NCBI GenBank assembly: GCA_002224055.1
Contig: AZLU01000344.1
Coordinates: forward strand, 1-29,632
DNA: 29,632 bases
Source of the DNA: Pezizomycotina sp. ARF18
Taxonomy: Eukaryota; Ascomycota
Reading direction: 5' to 3'
Position numbers and translations under genes: made by a program. Positions 22,570 through 29,632 of this stretch are shown here, in pieces; the first letter of the stretch is position 1, and every line of letters begins with the position of its first letter. The notes beneath the pieces were generated by a model. The model saw nothing but the letters and a program-made list of their open reading frames with translations, had not been told where the DNA came from and did no database searches.

Positions 22570-25500
22570 CTAAAAGTTTTCTTCCTTTAGAGCTTTAAGC
22601 ATCCTGCGGGATCCCTTTTGTTGGTAATAAGTATGTTTCTCAAGCGCGTATAATATGGATACATCCCTATCCAGATCGAGAAACTCCTGGACGTATACCT
22701 CCCCTTCGGATAATAAGTCTGCGCGATGGCTTCCCTAATTTCTTCTCTTTCCTTCATCTTGTATAGAATTTTTGCATCCTCCGAACTAAAACCGATCATT
22801 GGCCTAGCCAGTGCACCGTTCGCTGGCTTTAACCTGATTCAAATGGGACGCCGAGGCGCAGCTAGCTCTCGAAGTACGTTGCGCCATCAGGTTCTTGCAT
22901 TTTGACGGCTTTGGCTTTGACCTTTTTGACTAGTCTCTGGCCGGCTTTAACGGGATCGTGTATGGTATCAGTCCCAGTTTGAACCTGAGAAGGTGTCTCT
23001 TCTTGAATTTGTAGGAATCATCGTCCTCCTCCTTGTTCTGGCCCGGAGAGCCGGGTTCAAAATGAACCTTCTTCCCATTCTTCTTCTTCAGCTTCTTCAA
23101 AGCCTTCGCGCGGTTTTGGCAGCCTTGGTGGTTGGCTCGGAGCAGGTTGAGAATGCCGGACTGGGGCCTTTCCGTGGACTGAGCTTCTCCGTCCTATTGT
23201 TAGCCCGAACGCGGCAACACTTCCTTCGGCAATGTCGTCCACATCGTCATCAATACCCATAAGTTTGCCGCGTTGGCCAGGTGGCGCATTTTTATTTGCA
23301 GGACCCATTCTGCTTTCGCGGGGCGGAGTGCCTCTTTGGCCGGAGGTACCGGTGGGGCGGGGATCATGATTTCACGACGCCCATGTATGTACTCATACTC
23401 CTCCGAGTTGCCATTTCTACTTGATGATATTTACTATTTAGGGCCGGCCGGGGTGATCTCATCCTCGTCGTAGCCATTTATATATGTGCGATAGTTACTG
23501 TTCAAGGGCGGGGCTGGGTGATGTGATTCTCATTGTAGCCGTTCGTGTATGTGCGACGGTTCTGTTCAAGGGCGGGGCTGGAGTAATCTCATCCTCCTCG
23601 TAACTTTTCAGGAACATGCGATAGTTTACTGTTCAACCGTGAAGACGGAGTGATCCCATCCTTCGTTAAAGCTACCCCTGGGCATCAGAAGATTGTAGTC
23701 AATCATACCGTAACAAGCAACGTGACGAACCCACTCCCGAGGTCCCCATCTCCGCGTCACCTCCACCGTTATCACTCTCAAAGAGAACTTGCGCCTGGGA
23801 GTGTTTCGACTCGGAATTCCACGGCAGATTATCCAACGAGCTGCTGCTGCCCTGAAACAATCCGGAGAACTGCTCTTCCCTCTTGGAAATTAAACCTGCC
23901 CCTAAGCTCGTTCCCCGGCTGGACAGGAATATGCTCCTCCTTAAGACTGTGATTCCTAAACGTTTTCCGGGTTACTGCCAAGTCATCCTTCAGCTCGCGG
24001 CGAGCCTTCTCGACAGCCTCACGGGGATTTGGTCCTCGTTGGCTTCTTCTTCATCTCCACGGGGTCCACCCCAGCCGCGCCTGGTGACGTGCAGACGGCG
24101 TAGACATGTAACATACTTGAAAAAAGGATTGAGAAGGAACATGATAGGATACAGCCATGCCTTCTTGCGGTCGATACTCCAGCCCAGGTAGATCATATAA
24201 GCCCAGTTGAAACCAAGGTGATCATCATGTTACATCATGGGCGTGTTCTTGAACTTGCGTTCGCTGACAACCAGGGAGAGAAAGCTGTGTTTGTTTTGCT
24301 CTCGTTAGTCCAAAGTACGATAATATTCCTTTATAGAGTTAGAAGCGAACGACTTACTGATGAGCCACATGAGGGACGTCGTCCTACAGGTATTCTGCAA
24401 GAACCTTCCAATCAAGACAACCGGATACTTTCTCCAGAGATTAATGTCGGTGAGCATGCAAGCTTCGTTTGAGATGAAGCCGAGAAACCAACGGCGCCTC
24501 TGTGATAGGAGTTCCCTGGTGGTTTTCACACGCCCGAGTTTTACAGAATGCGCTCGAGCTCTACCGATTTGGTATGGCTTCTCAGCACCAACCATAAAAA
24601 TGTGTGTTAGCCACCTGTCCTCGCCCATTTCCGCTTGCAATAGTCGAAGAGGTCTATAACTTGGAGTAATTTGTCTGCAACAGTACTCCTTAGACAGCTT
24701 GCTAAACGCTGAATTCTAAATATTGTAAGGGCTCCGGGAAGGCAGGTGACGGCGCCGCAATAGCGGATTCGACATTACGCTCGCACAGCTGTCCGGGACG
24801 TTTCCACATCCTGGATCAAAGAGATGATCGGGTTCACTTTGAGGAGCTTGCGCAACATTGAGATAATGCTATTATCATCTCGTGGTGTGAATATGTTCCT
24901 CATCCTTTCTGTAGAAGTTATGACTCCAGTCATAGCAAGGATATTGCGCTTTTTGGCTCCCGGCTTCAATTTCCTACGAAACAAAAGTTGAAAGGTTAGT
25001 GAGGGGCAAAATTTACTAACGAATTCGGAGTCAAAAAGTGGTTACCATTTCCCAGATGAAGTTTTGGATACAGTTTCCGTCAAGGATACAATCCGAATCG
25101 ATGAAGAGGATGAAGGTGTCACCACTTTCCTTCTCAAACGTTCACGACGTCTTCTCTAGCAGCTGGAACGTCTTATCTTGAACGTGCTCTTGCCGCCCCA
25201 TCGGAACCTAGAGACGGTAACCTTTACATCGCGTACGTCAGGGTGACGCTCTTTTGGGCCATGAGCTGCTCGAACGATAAGGTGGTACCCAGCTGCTGCA
25301 GCAGTCGCAGGTAGTTCTCCGTCTGGTTCTTCTCCGGCTTGCTCTTCTCGTCGCCGTCGAATGAACGAACAAGTGTAGACGGCTGCGAGGTACTCGCTAT
25401 CGACGACGGAAATCAACGCTTCAGCAGCCTCTCGGTGGCTCCTTGTGGCAGGGCATGACGACCGAGACCAATGATGCCGATTCTTCAAGCAGGCCGTCTT

Positions 25501-26282
25501 GATAAGCCGCCTCCTCCGGCGCGTTTCATGACCGCTTGGTAGGTGCAGATCATGAATTGCCCGCCAACGACTAGGGTGAAGTGGCCAAGGCAAACCACAG
25601 AAGAGGCGTGACAACCTTTTGGGGAAATAAGCGAGACAAAGTGATGAAAGGGAGAGTGAACACCATTACGGCAAGAAAGACAAAGCTGGTTCCTTTGACG
25701 TTAGCATCCTTTAAGCAGGGAAGGCTTGTAGGAGGGAAAGGCCTCTGTATATACCGTAAGATGGTGAACAAGATGATATTTAGAACACTCAGGAACCTGG
25801 TACTCCATATTTTGTTTTCCTGAGTATCTGAAAATAAGAATAATTGAACGCAAGCTGAGCACGTTTGAAGTGAGCACCACCGTCGTCTCACAAAAGGCAA
25901 AGCATTGATTGTGTGGGATCAGGGCGTCGAACTTACCAGCGAGACAAAAAACTCCACCAGAGCGAGTAGGAAGACACTGCCAATAACAGACGTATAGACG
26001 ATCTGTTTTGAACCAATTAAAGAGAACCCACTCTTGTCAGTTCACTATTGCAGGTGTGTGCGAAACGAATACGCAGCCAGTGACCTCGTAACAAGGCAGC
26101 ACCGAACAAGCAAGAAAGGGAACAGGCACGAAAGTGAACAGGTACAAAGAGAAACAAATACGAGGGGAAGCAGTGAGGGTTCTTCGACTTACATCTTTAC
26201 CGGCCAAAGGAACGACGGACTCCCAGTGAACATCCTGCATCTCATCGGACCTCCGGATCCTGACAGTACTCCATGGATCCAT
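22570..26282 (-). CDS. Chitin synthase, GT2 family, ChsD-like
   Basis: The gene makes chitin from UDP-GlcNAc at the plasma membrane. The start is placed at 26282 (MDPWSTVRIRRSDEM). Exon 2 (25937-26032) encodes a membrane helix (VYTSVIGSVFLLALVEFF), and another follows (FVFLAVMVFTLPFI). The catalytic domain shows SVVMPCHKEP, SFDGDEKSKPEKNQ, the DSD at 25091-25099 (FILFIDSDCILDG), KPGAKKRNILAMTGVITST, CGAVTCLPGALTIFR, GEDRWLT at 24611-24622 and SQRRRWFLGF (QRRRW at 24488-24502). Then come KAWLYPIMFLLNPFF and WGGPRGDEEEANED. Introns inferred: 26033-26192, 25828-25936, 25693-25754, 24974-25045 and 24264-24357. The match is to Aspergillus ChsD-type enzymes; class naming varies. The C-terminal tail is long and contains 22-residue repeats. 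A dozen or more 1-nt frame shifts break the gene, but all catalytic motifs survive. The end is uncertain: a stop at 22862 follows GATYFES, but protein-like sequence continues to 22587 or 22570. Confidence 0.8.
23430..23660 (-). repeat. Tandem repeat, about 66 bp x 3-4, in the chitin synthase tail
   Basis: On the plus strand the block TTCAAGGGCGGGGCTGG recurs at 23501 and 23565, with diverged copies near 23437 and 23632, spacing 64-67 bp. Read on the minus strand the units encode roughly 22 residues of the type EITPAPPLNSNxRTYxNGYNE, with 1-nt indels disturbing the frame. A period near 66 bp, a multiple of three, supports a coding repeat. Confidence 0.7.
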
Positions 26283-26443
26283 CTCTACTTCGGAAAACAA
26301 ACAGAATATTACGATAAAAAGAAAAAGAAATAAAGGGGTTTTGGTGACTCTGAATATATACATATACATATATATGTATATTACGACACAAGTGGAAGAA
26401 GGTACGGAAATAAAGAGGAGTATGCGATCAGAAAGGAAGAGAG

Positions 26444-26476
26444 TCCCAGGCTACCTCGATCAGTGATAGCCTGGGA
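26444..26476. other. 10-bp perfect inverted repeat upstream of chitin synthase
   Basis: TCCCAGGCTA (26444-26453) and TAGCCTGGGA (26467-26476) form a perfect 10-bp stem with a 13-nt loop, about 160-195 bp upstream of the proposed start codon. It could be a protein-binding palindrome or an mRNA leader hairpin. Confidence 0.55.
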
Positions 26477-26675
26477 ACCCTCTATGCATTTTCAGAAGTT
26501 AAGCGTCTCCAATATTTATCCCCCCTTTGATGTTTGCAATCGTCGTGTTCAAAAGGGAGACGTTTTGAAGAGGAAGGGTGGACGATGAAGAGGAAGGGGG
26601 AGAGAAAAAAAAAAGTCAGAAGGTGGGCAGAACAGAGAAAGAAGAAGAAAAAAAAAAAAAATAGGAGGAAAAAGA

Positions 26676-26772
26676 AAACGGAAACGGAAACGGAAACGAA
26701 AATGAAAATGAAAATGAAAATGAAAAAAGAAAATGAAAAAGAAAATGAAAAAGAAAAAGAAAAAGAAAGAGG
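26676..26772. repeat. GGAAAC / ATGAAA hexanucleotide repeats
   Basis: Several GGAAAC units are followed by AAATGA and AAAAAG units, giving an uninterrupted purine-rich strand. The long open frame here (Lys/Glu/Met/Thr-rich) is a by-product of the repeat. Confidence 0.9.
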
Positions 26773-27492
26773 AGGAAGAATAGGAGAAATTATCCAGAGC
26801 AGGCCGTGACGCAGGAAGGGGATGAGCCCTAAGAGGGTCCCAGCAGGTCAGGTTTGTCGATAATACTTTTAGGTATTTCAGGTCAGCGCTGTTCTCAAAA
26901 TCTCACGATAGGTGCAGGCGGTAGCGCGGTAAGAGGTTTTGGGTAAAGTGGGATACCAACACACGAAAAGCCTAACGCGAATTACTGCGGCGCACATCCG
27001 TCGCGGGAGTGCGCACTGCATGCTGGGAACGTGTTATATGGAGGTGGAAAAAAGGCCCTTTCGTCCCTGCAGTTATATGTGCTCAGATTCCTTCCATCCA
27101 TCTCACAGCCTTTTGGCAGCGAGGTTATATGCGCTGAGCTCCCTTTGGCAGCTCGATACATGCGGAAATCGGGACCCAGTGGCTACACGGACATCACAGG
27201 ACGTGGTCAAGTTTTGTGCTGCTAAAGCACTTGCGTCTCAAGGCATTTGAATTTTGAGATACATCATCTGGTGTCTAGGACGCTTTTGTGCGAGGAGGGC
27301 ATGGAATTTGATGTCAGCAAAAAGGTCGATTGTGCGGGAGATCCTGATATCAGCGTGCAATTTATTTCCAGCTTCCAAAAAAAAAATCCCCCCGCAGCTT
27401 CATATTGCAAAAAGCTGTAAGGAATAATAGCTTAGTACAGGTTAAGGTGAAAAAAAGGCCACCACCTCTATGACCGCCCCCGCCTGAAGAAA

Positions 27493-27506
27493 GGGGGGGG
27501 GGGGGG
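27493..27506. repeat. G14 homopolymer
   Basis: Fourteen consecutive G, flanked by further G-rich sequence. It is a likely polymerase or assembly slip site. Confidence 0.9.
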
Positions 27507-27880
27507 AAGGGAGGGAGTTTGGCAGCTTGGAATTTGTGGATAGTAACCAAAAGGACCTTCAAGCGACAGCTGTGTATAACTGCCCATTCCAGTAAGTTTT
27601 AGGCGTAGTTCTGATGATGATTAGGGTAGATCTGTTAGCTATCGTGACATGCGCATCTCGCTAGTTAAGTAGCCACTTCGCTCTGCTCCAATTCTATATT
27701 ATCTAGCGATTTCGCTATCGACAACGATAACTAATTCTGCATACGATAGACCTAAAAACTCCTAAGATCGTGTAATTCTTCACCTAATATAATACCCACA
27801 GCCCACTGCACCTCGAATATTCATCACCACCCATGTACATAGTACCAAATTTCAATTGAAAGGTAAACTTACTCAAAAGT

Positions 27881-27906
27881 AGATAGATAGATAGATAGAT
27901 AGATAG
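27881..27906. repeat. AGAT tetranucleotide microsatellite
   Basis: Six and a half perfect AGAT units in intergenic DNA. Confidence 0.95.
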
Positions 27907-28988
27907 CTATAGATAACTAGCCGCGGGAGCTACCGGTATACCGCCTCAGGATCTAGACTCGCTTGCCTTACTCAGCCCCAGGTTCATGCAATATAGCACT
28001 AGCGCTAGGCTAGGGTGCTGGCGTTTAATGCTTAATGCAAAAATGCGCGTTTGTAAAAACAGCACTAGCTGCTGACGCTTTCCAACGCCCCAGTTTAATG
28101 ATGTAGAGTGAAGTCGCGCGATTACTTATCAGTATACTATAGCCATATATTGGTTTTTCTTTTCATCTGTTTATAATTATATATCTTGCGCGCGGTATGA
28201 TACTAAAAAAAATTTTTTTTTTTTGGCCAATCATGCGATCTGAAGCTTCATTTTGTTTCGATTTTTTTTTTTTTTTTTTTCTTAGAGAGGAGAATGCTGA
28301 TTTTGATTTTAATATTGAATACATGGGAACTTTTATTTGCGAAATGGTTCTTTTATTTTTCGTGCCGAAGAGAAAGAAATGAAAGAAGAAGAAAAAAAAA
28401 AAGGGAAACGGTTTATAGGAGTAATGCGGATCTGCTGAGCTTTTCCAGGATTGCTGGGGATTTTAAGCGCTGAGCACGGATGAGCGTTCTATTGATTCAA
28501 GTACCTATCACTTCTTCTACGCTGTCTGAGTTGCATTTGACTATTGTCACCAATTATTACACATTCATTATATTCACTTGTGAACCAATTTCATCAGAAC
28601 GGAACTAATAGGATTTTTTTTAAGTGCTATTCTCAATTTTTATTGTGCTTTTTGTTGTTTAAGTGTGTTCTCTCTAATTCTAGTAAAAAAGGACATTAAG
28701 ACGTAATAATGAAGGGCATTAACCGCGTAAGAAACAAAAGGGAAACGTTATTAAAAGTAATCATTCTTTGAAGAAACGAACGAAAGAATGGAAAAACGCC
28801 AAATTAATGACCCACGTTGCAAAAACGAAAAGACAGAAATCCCAGATGATAAAGAGTAAAAGTGCGAAAATGTGAAATTGTATGTAACCGCGAATGCAAG
28901 AAAATATTCAAAAAAGAGTTACTCCGAAACAGAGACACTACTTCTTATCCTACTCCTTTTTTTCCCCCTCGTATTGGCGAAAGATCGA

Positions 28989-29632
28989 TTACAGCTCATC
29001 ATTCGGAATCATGTAGTTAGGGTCGGCCTTCTTCTTCTTCATGCGCTCCTTCTTCTTCTTGCGGAGTTCCGAGGAAGTGAGCTTGGTCTTCTTCTTGGAC
29101 TCGAGCTTGTTGCCCATGCGTCGAACTGGTCGCCCTCTTTCCTTTTCGTCAGGCGGGGGCCGGAGCCCTGTCCTTGGACCCAGTTGTGGCCGGAAGGCGT
29201 CATCATACCGTTGTTGACGGCCCAAACTTCTTCGGTGAGACCCTTGGTAAACTCGGCGGAGTGGGTGATGATCACGACACCTCCCTCGAAGCTCTTGAGC
29301 GCGTTGGAGAGGGCGCCAAGTGAATCACGGTCCAAAAAAGTTCGTAGGCTCGTCGAGCACGATCAAGTGAGGACGAGCCAGGTAGAAGCAGCCAAGCAGA
29401 CCTTGACGCGCTGACCACCGGAGAGACCTTCATGCGGGAGTGGGAGACGCTCAGCGTCGAGACCAAGTTCTTCGCAGTGGGCTTCGATCTCCTTGCGGAC
29501 GAGCGGGCGGAAGGAACCGGACTCGATGGCGATCTTCTGATCGACTCAGCGGACAAGCTTGGTGTGGGAAGCGATAGAGCTCGGAGCGGGAGATCCAGGC
29601 GTTGTCGGAAGAGGACATGGGGGTCCACTTCT
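28989..29632 (-). CDS. Translation elongation factor 3, C-terminal part (partial)
   Basis: This is the 3' end of an eEF3 gene; the rest lies beyond the right edge of the window. eEF3 is the ribosome-bound ABC-F ATPase of fungi that promotes E-site tRNA release. Visible in order: [36 protein letters not shown], the ABC signature LSGGQRVK, the Walker B segment [65 protein letters not shown] and a Lys-rich tail ([18 protein letters not shown]) ending IPNDEL and stop at 28989. Compared with known eEF3, this is the second ABC domain plus the basic C-terminal extension. About six 1-nt shifts occur in 640 bp, for example an extra T in the T6 run at 29334-29339 and a missing base before the [10 protein letters not shown] segment. 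All signature motifs are intact once frames are followed, so this is probably a functional gene with sequence errors. Confidence 0.9.

Larger units (their letters stand above)
26283..28988. other. Spacer between chitin synthase and eEF3 genes
   Basis: This contains the chitin synthase promoter on the left and the eEF3 3' UTR on the right. Visible elements are a hairpin at 26444-26476, simple repeats, a G14 tract at 27493-27506, a diverged direct duplication at 27071-27155 and a T19 tract at 28262-28280. The stretch 26800-27250 is less AT-rich than its surroundings and has an open frame of 103 codons at 26939-27250 that I do not recognise. Confidence 0.5.

Noticed and set aside
22862-26282. 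Chitin synthase as a decayed pseudogene
   Set aside because: Catalytic motifs and splice sites are intact, and other genes in the window show the same 1-nt breaks, so sequence error is the simpler explanation, though it is not excluded.
26534-26809. Lys/Glu-rich open frame of 91 codons
   Set aside because: It is the translation of A/G simple repeats, with no independent coding signal.
27960-28100. Possible tRNA or small RNA in the GCTAGC-rich stretch
   Set aside because: Short inverted motifs exist, but no cloverleaf with a T-loop consensus could be drawn.
28872-29414. 180-codon plus-strand open frame with a Leu-rich start
   Set aside because: It is antisense to the eEF3 C-terminus; its Leu runs mirror Lys/Glu codons of the tail.
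29272-29628. 118-codon minus-strand frame at the right edge
   Set aside because: It is in the wrong frame; eEF3 motifs ([20 protein letters not shown]) are encoded in an overlapping frame.

Overview
This window looks like nuclear DNA of a filamentous ascomycete fungus. The evidence is the C-terminal end of a fungal-type translation elongation factor 3, a chitin synthase, short introns (about 60-160 nt, one of 411 nt) with GTATGT, GTAAGT or GTACGT donors and CTAAC branch sites, and a small complex III subunit split into tiny exons. The lineage within Ascomycota cannot be fixed. Many A/T tracts of 17-20 nt and a degenerate repeat block are compatible with a repeat-rich genome such as a Pezizomycete, but that is only a guess.

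Layout: (1) 1-7671 has no recognisable gene. About 540-5310 is an old, highly diverged tandem repeat, and 5311-7671 is AT-rich spacer with one striking palindrome-hairpin. (2) 7672-10281, minus strand: an F-box protein gene with two introns and Asn- and His-rich tracts. (3) 10282-14323: gene-free, purine-rich spacer. (4) 14324-16116, minus: an FHA-domain protein of the Tos4/Plm2-like fungal type. (5) 16117-20424: a divergent intergenic region of 4.3 kb between the FHA gene and QCR10. (6) 20425-21451, plus: QCR10 (ubiquinol-cytochrome c reductase subunit 10) in four exons, two of them micro-exons. (7) 21452-22569: spacer between convergent genes. (8) about 22570-26282, minus: a glycosyltransferase family 2 chitin synthase, most like the Aspergillus ChsD type, with a long, partly repetitive C-terminal tail. 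(9) 26283-28988: spacer with simple repeats and a hairpin. (10) 28989 to the window end, minus: the 3' part of the eEF3 gene.

The genes are unrelated housekeeping or growth functions (ubiquitin ligation, cell-cycle transcription, respiration, wall synthesis, translation). They do not form a pathway or cluster. All five are interrupted by 1-nt reading-frame shifts, several lying in homopolymer runs, while the encoded protein continues correctly in the next frame. Because QCR10 and eEF3 are normally intact genes, sequencing or assembly indels are the most likely cause, so the coordinates below describe gene spans rather than single open frames.

No CRISPR array, rRNA, tRNA or intact transposon was recognised. 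The most interesting unexplained structure is the degenerate tandem array at the left. I found no convincing new multi-gene system.
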